A stretch of 35,223 nucleotides of DNA from Clostridia bacterium. Its GTDB lineage: Bacteria > Bacillota > Clostridia > Christensenellales > Aristaeellaceae. The translations under genes were made by a program, and so were the position numbers. Positions 7,982 to 16,128 of this stretch are shown one piece after another (within the stretch, counting starts at the first letter, position 1; each line of letters opens with the position of its first letter). The notes under the pieces are model-generated. The model had not been told where the DNA came from and did no database searches. It saw nothing but the letters and a program-made list of their open reading frames with translations. The stretch spans positions 1 through 35,223 of the forward strand of contig JAFSNT010000103.1 in the NCBI GenBank assembly GCA_017443295.1, written 5' to 3'.

Positions 7982-9631
7982 ATGAAAACGCGCGAAAGCC
8001 TCAGGAAAATCCTGTGCCTGGCGGCGGTGCTGGCGGTGCTGTGCGCCTCCCTTGCCGGGTGTTCCGCCCGGAAGCCGGAAATCGAAACGGAGCAGGCCTC
8101 CGCCAAGGAGCCGGACGTTTCCCGCTTCATCTCCGCCGTGGAGGACGAGCCGGACACGGTGGATTTTCAGTGTACCTCCATCCATTACACCGTGGCCACC
8201 AACGTGTTCGACCGCCTGGTGGAAATGGAAAACGACGGGGACGGCAACATAAAGATCGTGCCGTCCCTGGCAAAGGCCTGGGAGGTATCGGAGGACGGCT
8301 GCGTTTATACCTTCCACCTGCGGGAGAACGTAAAATTCAGCAACAGTTCCCCCCTGACCGCCTCCGACGTGCTGTATACCTTCCACCGGCTTCTGACCCA
8401 TCCTGATTCCTGCAACCGGGATATCGCCGACCCCATTGTGGGCGCGGAGCAGCTGGAAAAGGGGAAAGCAGACCGTCTGGAGGGCTTTAAGCTGCTGGGC
8501 GACCTGGATTTTGCCATCACCCTCAAGCAGCCCTTTGAAGCGTTCTTAGCCTGCCTGACCATGCCCGGCGCGTCCATCTTAGACGAGGAAACCACTTTGG
8601 CGGCGGGGGATCGCTTCGGCCTGGACCCCGAATGGACCGTTGGCACCGGCCCCTTTATCCTGTGGAAGTGGGAACCGCAAAAGGGCATGATGTTCAGGGC
8701 CAACCCCGATTGCTGGTGGGGCGCGCCCCGGTGCGAGGGCGTCAATCTGCTTTTCATGACGGAGCCTGAGGATATCCGGGCCAAGTTTGAAAACGGAGAA
8801 ATGGATATCCTTGACCTGAACGAGGTGGGCAACGCGGCGGAATTTTATATTCACGGCGACATTTATCAGGAAAGGCTGCGCGGGGTTCAGCGCATCGGCA
8901 TCACCTATATCGCCCTCAACGAATCCATCGCCCCGCTGCATAACCCCCAGGTGCGCAAGGCGCTGCAATTGGCCCTGAACCGCACCATGCTGCTGGACGC
9001 GGTGTACAGCGGGCGGGGCGTGCTGGAAAACGGCATTTTCCCCCATGGGCTGTACGGCTATAACCCGAGCCTGCCCGAAATTCCCTACGACCCCGACGCC
9101 GCCCGGGCGCTGTTGACCGAGGCCGGGTTCGCCGACGGCTTTGACTTTACGGTGAGCGTGAAATCCTCCTCCACCCAATGGGAAATGATTCTCATGGAAA
9201 TGGCGGTGGACATGTGGAAGAAGATCGGCGTGCGGGCCAAAATCGAGGTGCTGGAAGAATCCACCTTCATGCGCATGCGGAAAAGCGGGCAATTGACCTG
9301 CTATACCGCCATGTGGACGGCGGATTTCAACGACCCGGACAATTTCATCTATACCTTTTTCGGGGATCGGGAAAACGCCAAATTCCGCAGCCTTTGCTAC
9401 CCCAACGAAAAAATCATGACCCGCGTTCGTCAGGCGCGCACCATTTCGGATCCGGAAACGCGCATCGCCGAATACCGGGAGCTGGAAAAAATCATCGTGC
9501 AGGACGACGCCGCGTGGATTCCCCTCTTTTCCCGGCTGCATTATTACGTGCTGTCGGAGCGGATGGAGGGCTTCCGCACGTCCTGGAACGGTTCGGTGAA
9601 AAACAATTTCCGGTATTTTTCCGTAAAATAA
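7982..9631 (+). CDS. Peptide/nickel-type ABC solute-binding lipoprotein (SBP_bac_5), without transporter genes
   Basis: An extracytoplasmic ligand-binding lipoprotein of 549 residues. It has a basic start (MKTRESLRK), a hydrophobic stretch and the lipobox LAGC with Cys27 as the lipidation site. The mature part follows the family-5 (OppA/DppA) pattern: PDTVDFQ near the start, the LAKAWEVSEDGCVYTFHLRENVKFSN motif with LTASDVLYTFHRLL, GTGPFILWKWEPQKGMMFRANPDCWWG, and later HNPQVRKALQLALNR. No permease or ATPase gene is adjacent. Instead, 24 bases downstream, a membrane cyclic-di-GMP sensor begins and appears co-transcribed. This arrangement suggests a binding protein that presents its ligand to a sensor, although it could also serve a transporter encoded elsewhere. 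The ligand is probably a peptide, but this is unproven. Confidence 0.9.
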   Translation: MKTRESLRKILCLAAVLAVLCASLAGCSARKPEIETEQASAKEPDVSRFISAVEDEPDTVDFQCTSIHYTVATNVFDRLVEMENDGDGNIKIVPSLAKAWEVSEDGCVYTFHLRENVKFSNSSPLTASDVLYTFHRLLTHPDSCNRDIADPIVGAEQLEKGKADRLEGFKLLGDLDFAITLKQPFEAFLACLTMPGASILDEETTLAAGDRFGLDPEWTVGTGPFILWKWEPQKGMMFRANPDCWWGAPRCEGVNLLFMTEPEDIRAKFENGEMDILDLNEVGNAAEFYIHGDIYQERLRGVQRIGITYIALNESIAPLHNPQVRKALQLALNRTMLLDAVYSGRGVLENGIFPHGLYGYNPSLPEIPYDPDAARALLTEAGFADGFDFTVSVKSSSTQWEMILMEMAVDMWKKIGVRAKIEVLEESTFMRMRKSGQLTCYTAMWTADFNDPDNFIYTFFGDRENAKFRSLCYPNEKIMTRVRQARTISDPETRIAEYRELEKIIVQDDAAWIPLFSRLHYYVLSERMEGFRTSWNGSVKNNFRYFSVK

Positions 9632-9655
9632 TCCGCCTAAACGGAGGAGATGAGC

Positions 9656-12586
9656 ATGAAGTCGATCAGGGTGAAGATCGCGGCGATCACTGTGATCGCG
9701 ATCCTAACGAGCATCCTGTCCGTATTCGCGTCGTGTTATCCGGCGATTCAGAGGGAAAACGACCGGAATTCCGTAAATACCATGAACCTGATCGGCCGGG
9801 ACACCCAAAAGTCCCTGGAAAAATATTTGAACAGCATAGAACAGTCCGTTGAAATGGCCGCCAATATCGCCAGCGACAGCCTGGACAGCGTGGTTTTATT
9901 GGAGTACGGCGCGGCGGGCGCGTCTGCCGGCCAGACGGAGCGCACCCACGACCAGATCATTCGGCTGGACGAATATCTGGGCGGGTACTGCGCCCAGCTG
10001 CAAACGTCCTTCGCCACCATCGCCAGCCATACCCACGGCATCGTCACCTATTACTACTGCATCAATCCTGAGATCAGCGAAACAGAACACGGTTTCTTTT
10101 ATTCCAAGGTGGGCAAAACGGGCTTTGACCGGCAGGAACCCCTGGACGCCCGGCAGCTGGATCCGGAGGACATAGCCCACACCACATGGTATTATACGCC
10201 CATCCAGCGGGGGCGGCCCTCCTGGGTGGGGCCGTATACCGCCCATTTCCTGAATGAAATGTGGATTTATTCTTATCTGGTGCCCATCTATAAGGCTGGG
10301 GCCATGATCGGCGTGCTGGGCATGGATATTTCCTGCGATACGCTGATTGCCCAGGTCAGCGCCATTCGCGTATACGAAACGGGCTTTGCCTGCCTGCTGG
10401 ACGCGGACGGAAGGGTGATGTACCATCCGGCGGCGGAGTTCGGCAGCAAATTAGAGCAGTCCGACATTTCCATTGACAGCGAGCTTTTGAAGCGGGAGAG
10501 CAGCGGCACGGAAATGATCCGCTATACCGCCAACGGGGAGGAAAGGCAGCTGGCCTTCTTCACCCTGTCCAACGGCATGAAGCTGCTGATTTCCGCGCCG
10601 GTGGAAGAAATCAACCTGTCCTGGACGCAGATGGCGAAAATCATCCTGACGATCACGGTGCTGGTGACGGTCTTCTACGCCATCCTGCTGCTGTTCGTCA
10701 TGCGGGTGATCACCCGCCCCCTGAAAAGGCTTACCGCCGCCGCCCGCAAGCTGGCCGCCGAGGATTACGACGTGGAGCTGAACTACCAGTCCCAGGACGA
10801 GATCGGCGAACTGACCAACGCCTTCCAGCGCATGCGGGATCAATTGAAGCGCGATATTGAGGATTTGAACCGCCGCGTACACACGGACGCGCTGACGAAC
10901 CTTCCCAATATGCGGCACTTTTTCCAGCTGGCGGAAACGGAGCGCCGCCGCCTTGCGGAGGACGGAAAACGGCCCTCCCTGCTGTATTTCAACCTGATCG
11001 GCATGAAGCATTACAACCGGCAGTACGGCTTTGAGGAGGGCGACCGGCTGATCTGCGCCACGGCGGACGTTTTGAGACGCCGCTACGGGGAACAGCACAT
11101 CGGCCGCCTGAGCGAGGATCATTTCGCCGCCATCGCCGAGAAAGAACACTTGGAGGACGGCCTGCGGGCCGTGTTCCAGGAATGCCAGGGAATAAACGGC
11201 GGAAAAACGCTGCCCATCCGCGTGGGCGTGTACGCCGACTGGGGGGAGGATATCAAAACCAGCATCGCCTGCGACCGGGCGAAATACGCCTGCGATCAGC
11301 AGCGGGGCGCTTTTGTGTCCGGCTTCTATTACTTCGATAAAAACATGCTCAGCGAGCTGGAAACCGTGCGCTACATCGTGCGGCATCTGGATCAGGCGCT
11401 TCGGGAGCAGTGGATCAAGGTCTATTATCAGCCCATCATCCGGGCGGTCAGCGGCAGGGTGTGCGACGAGGAAGCCCTGTGCCGATGGATCGACCCCCAA
11501 AAAGGCATGCTGTCGCCCGCCGATTTTATTCCCGTGCTGGAAAACGCCCGGCTGATTTATAAGCTGGATTTATACGTGCTGGATAGGGTGCTGGAAAAAA
11601 TCAAATGCCAGCGGGAAACGGGGCTGACCATCGTGCCCCATTCCATCAATCTGTCACGGTCCGATTTCGACGCCTGCGATATGGTGGAGGAGATTCGCCG
11701 CCGGGTGGACGCTTCCGGGGTCGACCGCCGGATGATCACCATTGAGATCACGGAGAGCATCATCGGCAGCGATTTCGATTTCATTAAGGAGCAGGTGAAC
11801 CGGTTCCAGCAGTTAGGCTTCCCGGTGTGGATGGATGATTTCGGCAGCGGCTATTCTTCTTTGGACGTGCTGCAGAGCATCCGGTTTGACCTGATCAAAT
11901 TCGATATGAGCTTCATGAAGCGGCTGGATGAAAACGAGAGCGGAAAAATCATTCTGACGGAGCTGATGAAGATGGCCATCGCCTTGGGCGTGGACACCGT
12001 CTGCGAGGGCGTGGAAACGGAAGCGCAGGTGCAGTTCTTACAGGAAATCGGCTGCTCCAAGCTGCAGGGCTTCTATTACTGCAAGCCCATCCCCTTTGAA
12101 AGCATTCTGGAAAGGTATTCCGGGGGCTACCAAATCGGTTATGAAAGCCCGGCGGAAGGCTCCTATTTCGACGCCATCGGCCGGGTGAACCTGTTTGATT
12201 TGAAGGTGATCACCAGCAAGGACGACAACGCCATCCAGAATTACTTCAACTCCCTGCCCATGGCCATCCTGGAAATCAGGGAAGGGAAAATGCGGTTCGT
12301 GCGCTTCAACCAGTCCTACCGCGACTTTTTCGTGCGGCTGTTCGGCTTCGAGCTGGCGAAGAATAAAACGGACTATGCCGACGCGGCGGTGGAAGCGGAT
12401 TCCGCTTTCCTGCAGCTCATGCGCAGGTGCAGCAATAACCCCAGCCGCGTGTTCTTGGACGATCATATGCCGGACGGAACGGTGGTTCATTCCATGGCCC
12501 GGCGCATCGCCGTGAACCCCGTCAACGGCACGGTGGCCATCGCCCTGGCGGTGCTGTCCATCAGCGGAAAGAACGATCAGGAATGA
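9656..12586 (+). CDS. Membrane sensor: Cache-like domain, HAMP, degenerate GGDEF, intact EAL, C-terminal domain
   Basis: Predicted cyclic-di-GMP phosphodiesterase of 976 residues. Order: transmembrane helix (about 6-26), extracytoplasmic dCache-like sensor (30-322), second helix (326-351), HAMP (350-402), GGDEF-like domain (407-565), EAL (571-812), extra domain (832-976). The GGDEF active site is replaced by L-S-E-D-H-F near residue 485, so it should not make cyclic-di-GMP. The EAL domain keeps E606-A-L, the INLSRSDF asparagine, EITES, D727-D728 in DDFGSGYSS, the KFD lysine and EGVET, so it should hydrolyse it. ATG 9656 is preferred over ATG 9650 because GGAGG (9643-9647) is 8 bases away rather than 2. 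It is the second gene of the binding-protein operon. Confidence 0.92.
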   Translation: MKSIRVKIAAITVIAILTSILSVFASCYPAIQRENDRNSVNTMNLIGRDTQKSLEKYLNSIEQSVEMAANIASDSLDSVVLLEYGAAGASAGQTERTHDQIIRLDEYLGGYCAQLQTSFATIASHTHGIVTYYYCINPEISETEHGFFYSKVGKTGFDRQEPLDARQLDPEDIAHTTWYYTPIQRGRPSWVGPYTAHFLNEMWIYSYLVPIYKAGAMIGVLGMDISCDTLIAQVSAIRVYETGFACLLDADGRVMYHPAAEFGSKLEQSDISIDSELLKRESSGTEMIRYTANGEERQLAFFTLSNGMKLLISAPVEEINLSWTQMAKIILTITVLVTVFYAILLLFVMRVITRPLKRLTAAARKLAAEDYDVELNYQSQDEIGELTNAFQRMRDQLKRDIEDLNRRVHTDALTNLPNMRHFFQLAETERRRLAEDGKRPSLLYFNLIGMKHYNRQYGFEEGDRLICATADVLRRRYGEQHIGRLSEDHFAAIAEKEHLEDGLRAVFQECQGINGGKTLPIRVGVYADWGEDIKTSIACDRAKYACDQQRGAFVSGFYYFDKNMLSELETVRYIVRHLDQALREQWIKVYYQPIIRAVSGRVCDEEALCRWIDPQKGMLSPADFIPVLENARLIYKLDLYVLDRVLEKIKCQRETGLTIVPHSINLSRSDFDACDMVEEIRRRVDASGVDRRMITIEITESIIGSDFDFIKEQVNRFQQLGFPVWMDDFGSGYSSLDVLQSIRFDLIKFDMSFMKRLDENESGKIILTELMKMAIALGVDTVCEGVETEAQVQFLQEIGCSKLQGFYYCKPIPFESILERYSGGYQIGYESPAEGSYFDAIGRVNLFDLKVITSKDDNAIQNYFNSLPMAILEIREGKMRFVRFNQSYRDFFVRLFGFELAKNKTDYADAAVEADSAFLQLMRRCSNNPSRVFLDDHMPDGTVVHSMARRIAVNPVNGTVAIALAVLSISGKNDQE

Positions 12587-12609
12587 CCTGACCGTTCATG
12601 CATTATCAA

Positions 12610-13527
12610 TCAAAGGATTGGTTTTCGGTAATAAAGCGATGTGATTTCGCGCCGAAAACCAATTTTTTCATAGAACGGATTTCCGCCGCCGGTCATCATG
12701 ACAGCGCCCCGGGGGCGCAGATTCCGGTCGTGCCGGGAAAGAGCGGCGGCGGCCAGGCCCAGGCCCCGGCAGTCCGGCACGGTGCAGAGCGGCTCCATAT
12801 AGGCCAGGCGGTTCTTTTCCACCCACCACATGCCGGAAAAGCATACGTAGCGGTCGTTTGCGTCGGCGATGATCACCTCGTCCGCGTAGGTGGCGTGAGG
12901 CGGCGGGGAAATCGTTGATTTCAGCACTTCGCGGTACAGCTCGTAGGGGCTTCTGCCGCCGTTCTGGGTGGGTACGTCCCAATTCTGAAAAGGCCCCAAT
13001 TCCTCGCTGTTGAAGCCCTCCCACAGGCAGCGGGCCGCCTTCAGCGGGTCGACGCTGTCAAAGGGTACGAAATGATAGCCCTCCGGCAGGGGAAAATCCA
13101 GCCTGCCCAAGCTGAAATCAAAGATTTTCCAGGGTTCCTCTCCCGCAAGACGCCAGCCCCGTTTTTCCGCCGCCCGGATCAGGGCGCTTTGCCCGGCGTA
13201 CAGCACCAATTCCTTGGGTTCCTCCAAATCCGGAAAGCCTGTTTCCGCGTAGGCGAGCATGTCGTCCGCCAAACGCTCATAGCCGGGCCGAAGGGCGAAA
13301 CGCAGCTGGGAGGGGGGATTTTCATAGAATACGAAAGCCACCGGCGTTTCCCCGTCCAGCCAGAAGCGGTTCAGATGCAGATAGTCCTTGTTGAGCCACG
13401 AGCTGTTCAGGGCGTATTCAAAAAAGGGCGCGAAGGGGCTGTTTTTTGCGTCCGGGCTGAAAATATCGGTCATCAGCTCCCAGGCCAGATTCGCGTCGGA
13501 AAGGATTTGAAATTGCTTTGTCCTCAT
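12610..13527 (-). CDS. GNAT-family N-acetyltransferase
   Basis: A 305-residue soluble protein. The C-terminal third carries the GNAT core: VCFSGMWWVEKNRLAYMEPLCTVPDCRGLGLAAAAL, where C-R-G-L-G-L-A is the acetyl-CoA pyrophosphate loop (R/QxxGxG/A), followed by GGGNPFYEKIGFRRE. The N-terminal part (residues 1-150) looks like a diverged second GNAT-like or substrate-binding half. The acceptor is unknown. ATG 13527 has the strong SD GAGGAGGTG. It is the last gene of the four-gene namZ operon, 15 bases after the kinase gene. Its last codons overlap a terminator-like hairpin that serves the converging EAL-sensor gene. Confidence 0.88.
   Translation of the reverse strand: MRTKQFQILSDANLAWELMTDIFSPDAKNSPFAPFFEYALNSSWLNKDYLHLNRFWLDGETPVAFVFYENPPSQLRFALRPGYERLADDMLAYAETGFPDLEEPKELVLYAGQSALIRAAEKRGWRLAGEEPWKIFDFSLGRLDFPLPEGYHFVPFDSVDPLKAARCLWEGFNSEELGPFQNWDVPTQNGGRSPYELYREVLKSTISPPPHATYADEVIIADANDRYVCFSGMWWVEKNRLAYMEPLCTVPDCRGLGLAAAALSRHDRNLRPRGAVMMTGGGNPFYEKIGFRREITSLYYRKPIL
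12617..12668 (+). terminator. Terminator-like hairpin for the EAL-sensor gene, inside the GNAT coding end
   Basis: ATTGGTTTTCGG (12617-12628) pairs with CCGAAAACCAAT (12652-12663) over 12 bases, with a 23-base loop, and is followed on the plus strand by a T-run (12663-12668). It lies about 30 bases after the sensor-gene stop and within the last codons of the convergent GNAT gene. The loop is rather long for an intrinsic terminator. Confidence 0.6.
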
Positions 13528-13542
13528 GGTTACACCTCCTCA

Positions 13543-14175
13543 TCAGCGTAATTCAAGCATTTGTTCCGCCAAGGCCAGGGTTTCTTCCGGCGTGCGGTTT
13601 TCGTCCCGCAGGATCACGTGAAAGCCGGAATGCAGGAAGGTTTCGTAGATTTCCGGGGAATTGACCCGCTCTAAGCACTTCCGAAAATTATCCAGCGCCG
13701 CCTGGGGATCCGGTTCCTCCGTCATCAGCCGGTACAGGAATTGCTTTTCCCGGTCGGGCCGTTCAAAAAAGCGGCGGACGGAAATTTCCGGATCCGCCAG
13801 CATGATCAAAACGTGGCTTTTATCCGAAACGCGTTTCAGGGTTTCCAGGGAAATATTGGTGTCCACGAACACCTTTTTGCCCTGCCTGCTGATTTCTTCC
13901 AGCATTTGCAGCTCCAGCGTTTCGCATTCCAGCGTCACGCCCTTCACCCAGGCTTCGTACTCATCGGGCGTGCGGCGGATGAAATCGTGCCAGTCCTGTA
14001 AGTCCCGGGTATAGGTCAGGCAGGGAAAGGCCGCCTTATCCAAAGTGGAAAGCCGGGCGTTATGGTAGTTTTCTTCGCAGGCGACGCCGCCGTATTTTTC
14101 CGCCAGCTTTTTCACCAGGGTGGACTTGCCCGCATAGGCGGTGCCGTTAAAGAAATACACGTTTTCGTACAGCAT
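13543..14175 (-). CDS. P-loop kinase-like protein of unknown substrate
   Basis: A 210-residue soluble protein starting M-L-Y-E-N-V-Y-F-F-N-G-T-A-Y-A-G-K-S-T: the Walker A motif GTAYAGKST follows strand 1 at about residues 11-19. VFVDTNIS (about residue 104) may be the Walker B region, and VLIMLADPEISVRRFFERPDREK contains the arginines typical of a nucleotide-kinase lid. The overall size fits small-molecule kinases of the AAA_18/shikimate-kinase group. The substrate is not apparent. It sits 12 bases after the acylphosphatase and 15 bases before GNAT in one operon with namZ, so a sugar or cell-wall-derived substrate is possible but speculative. The SD is GGAGGG, close to the ATG. Confidence 0.8.
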   Translation of the reverse strand: MLYENVYFFNGTAYAGKSTLVKKLAEKYGGVACEENYHNARLSTLDKAAFPCLTYTRDLQDWHDFIRRTPDEYEAWVKGVTLECETLELQMLEEISRQGKKVFVDTNISLETLKRVSDKSHVLIMLADPEISVRRFFERPDREKQFLYRLMTEEPDPQAALDNFRKCLERVNSPEIYETFLHSGFHVILRDENRTPEETLALAEQMLELR

Positions 14176-14187
14176 AAGGCCCTCCGG

Positions 14188-14451
14188 TCAGTCCGTTGTG
14201 AAGCTGTCTTCGTCCTCCGGGGGAATATTTTGAATGTCCATCCGTTCGATGTCGATATACCGCCCGCCCCGGATGGCTCCAATCACCTGATCAATCTGTT
14301 CGGCGTCGCCCTGGATTTCCATGGTCACGGAGCCGTCTCCTTCGTTGCGGCACCAGCCCGTGCAGCCGAAATGGTACGCCGCGTGCATGGCCCGCCAGCG
14401 GAAGCCCACGCCCTGCACCGTGCCGGTAAAAACGATGCGCCTGCGAATCAT
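14188..14451 (-). CDS. acyP: Acylphosphatase
   Basis: Hydrolyses the carboxyl-phosphate bond of acyl phosphates. With ATG 14451 the product is 87 residues, the usual family length: IRRRIVFTGTVQGVGFRWR carries the phosphate-binding loop and catalytic arginine, and GWCRNEGDGSVTMEIQGD carries the catalytic asparagine. In-frame ATGs at 14469 and 14520 would lengthen the protein into the end of namZ and lack a ribosome-binding site. AGGGTG is 6 bases before 14451, so this start is chosen. It begins 10 bases after the namZ stop. Confidence 0.93.
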   Translation of the reverse strand: MIRRRIVFTGTVQGVGFRWRAMHAAYHFGCTGWCRNEGDGSVTMEIQGDAEQIDQVIGAIRGGRYIDIERMDIQNIPPEDEDSFTTD

Positions 14452-14461
14452 GCCGTTCACC

Positions 14462-15613
14462 CTATTCATACAGCCGGAACCGCCGGGTATTTTCCTCAAA
14501 CCGCTTCCGGGGCGCGTCAAAATGGGCCGTCAGCTCCCGGGCAGTCATTTTGCCGGTGCGGAAAAGATCGGTGCCCAGCAGCCGATCCACGGAATAAACG
14601 TCCGTGCCCTCCCACTTGATGAAGGAGAACTGATCGGGATATAACCGCCAGATCGTTTCCATCAATAACAGGCCCCCCAGGGCGCAGTCGCAGGCTTCCC
14701 GGTCGGTAATATGCATCTGCACGCCCTGGCACATTTCGCCCTGGTGCTTGGAGAAGGTGGGGCAGAAGGAAACGGCGCGGAAATGCAGGCCGGGCAGGGC
14801 CTCCCGGTTCATTGTCCGCTCCAGCAGCGCCCCGTCGATGAAGGGCGCGCCGATCACCTGGAAGGGAATGGTGGTGCCCCGGCCTTCGCTGATGTTGGTG
14901 CCCTCGAAGATGCAGTTTCCCGTGTAGCACAGGGCCGTTTCCAAATTCGGGCAGTTGGGGGAGGGGGCCACCCAGGGCAAATCGGTATCGTCCAGCAGGT
15001 ATTCCCGCTTCCAGCCGGAAAGCGGCACCACGGTCAAATCCACGTCTATGCCCAGATAGTCCTTGGCGTACAGGGCATATTCGCCGATGGTGAGGGCGTA
15101 TTGGGTGGGCAGTTCGTAATCCCCCACAAAGGAACGGAAAGCGGGGTCCAGCACCGTGCCGGTGAGCTTTTTCCCGCCCACGGGGTTGATCCGGTCCAGC
15201 ACCACCATGGCTTTCCCCTTGCGGGCGCAGGCCTCCATGGCGTAGGAGAGGGAATACAGATAAGTATAAAAGCGCGCCCCCACGTCCTGAATATCGAACA
15301 AAAGCACGTCGAAGGCGTCCAGCATTTCGTCCGTAAAATGGCAGTTTTTCCCGAAGGCGCTGTATACGGTCACGCCGGTCTGGGGATCGACGGCGTTTTC
15401 CACCTTGTCCCCGGCCTGGGCGCTGCCCCGAATGCCATGCTCCACGGCGAAAAGGGCGGAAAGCTGATAGCGGCTGTTTACGACGTCGATTGTGCTGGTC
15501 AGGCGGTGATCGACGCCGGTGGGATTGGTCATCAGGCCCACCCTGAGGCCTTTTAATTGCCCATCGGCAAGCTCGATCCGGTCAATGCCGCTCAAAACGG
15601 GATGTCTGTTCAT
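14462..15613 (-). CDS. namZ: NamZ/DUF1343 family exo-beta-N-acetylmuramidase
   Basis: DUF1343 proteins (Bacillus YbbC, renamed NamZ, GH171) release N-acetylmuramic acid from the non-reducing ends of peptidoglycan fragments. The 383 residues show the family blocks GLRVGLMTNPTGVD, FAVEHGIRGSAQAG (EHG motif), FDIQDVGARFYTYLYSLSYAMEA, VVLDRINPVGG and PSPNCPNLETALCYTGNCIFEGTNISEGRGT. There is no signal peptide after ATG 15613, although Bacillus NamZ is secreted, so this copy may act on imported fragments in the cytoplasm. The SD is GGGGAGG. It heads a tight operon with acylphosphatase, a P-loop kinase and a GNAT enzyme, which hints at amino-sugar salvage. The family assignment is firm; location and pathway are inferred. 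Confidence 0.93.
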   Translation of the reverse strand: MNRHPVLSGIDRIELADGQLKGLRVGLMTNPTGVDHRLTSTIDVVNSRYQLSALFAVEHGIRGSAQAGDKVENAVDPQTGVTVYSAFGKNCHFTDEMLDAFDVLLFDIQDVGARFYTYLYSLSYAMEACARKGKAMVVLDRINPVGGKKLTGTVLDPAFRSFVGDYELPTQYALTIGEYALYAKDYLGIDVDLTVVPLSGWKREYLLDDTDLPWVAPSPNCPNLETALCYTGNCIFEGTNISEGRGTTIPFQVIGAPFIDGALLERTMNREALPGLHFRAVSFCPTFSKHQGEMCQGVQMHITDREACDCALGGLLLMETIWRLYPDQFSFIKWEGTDVYSVDRLLGTDLFRTGKMTARELTAHFDAPRKRFEENTRRFRLYE

Positions 15614-15651
15614 GGCTGCGCCTCCCCAAAAACGGATTGTTGCATACGCAA

Positions 15652-15680
15652 ATTATAAAGCAAAAAAACAGGGATGGCAA
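15652..15680 (-). promoter_or_regulatory. namZ operon promoter
   Basis: On the minus strand, -35 TTGCCA (15680-15675) and -10 TATAAT (15657-15652) are separated by exactly 17 bases, about 40 bases upstream of the namZ ATG. Confidence 0.8.
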
Positions 15681-15735
15681 GGCAAAAAACGTAACCATTC
15701 ACGTATCTTGATAACAGTCAAGCAGCATATCAGCG

Positions 15736-16068
15736 GAGGGGGGCGTCGGGGGCGCTCCCCCGACTGTAATCCGCACCGGCGGCGTGTACGCCGGGAGGAC
15801 GAAAAATTTCTGTAAGGAGCGAAGACGACCGAAGGAAATTTTTCTACCTTGCGGTTTTTCCGCCCGGGAGCGTAGCGAGAGGAAAAACCGTGCGGGGGGA
15901 CGAACCGCCGATGACCGCCTGCGGCGGGAATTTCATCGGCGGTGAGATCAGCCGAAAGGAAGCAATCTCCCCATGAAGGGGAGTTGCGACCTTTGAGGCT
16001 GCGGATTCGCGGGGGGTATGCAATACCCGCCCGCGCGTTACCATGAACCCGAAGGGGGAATGGTAACG
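15736..16068. repeat. Non-coding island of eight consecutive hairpins
   Basis: This fills most of the 515-base gap between two divergent promoters. Perfect stems in order: 15745-15752/15757-15764; 15776-15781/15789-15794; AAAAATTTC 15802-15810/15835-15843; CGGTTTTTCC 15852-15861/15881-15890; ACCGCCGATGA 15904-15914/15933-15943; a long interrupted hairpin 15949-16001 with CTCCCC/GGGGAG at its tip; GGGTAT 16014-16019/16023-16028; CGTTACCAT 16036-16044/16060-16068. Loops three and four share a GGAGCG-AGCGA-type sequence. No plausible gene is present on either strand. It could be a composite palindromic repeat (REP/MITE-like) or a structured RNA. Confidence 0.75.
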
Positions 16069-16079
16069 AAAAAAATGGG

Positions 16080-16108
16080 TTGACGGGAAATCCTGGAAAA
16101 CGTATACT
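16080..16108 (+). promoter_or_regulatory. Promoter of the GH113-like gene
   Basis: -35 TTGACG (16080-16085), 17-base spacer, -10 TATACT (16103-16108): near-consensus. The start site would fall around 16114-16115, so the leader is only about 15 bases. Confidence 0.82.
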
Positions 16109-16128
16109 GGGATGGGGTGATAGATAGT

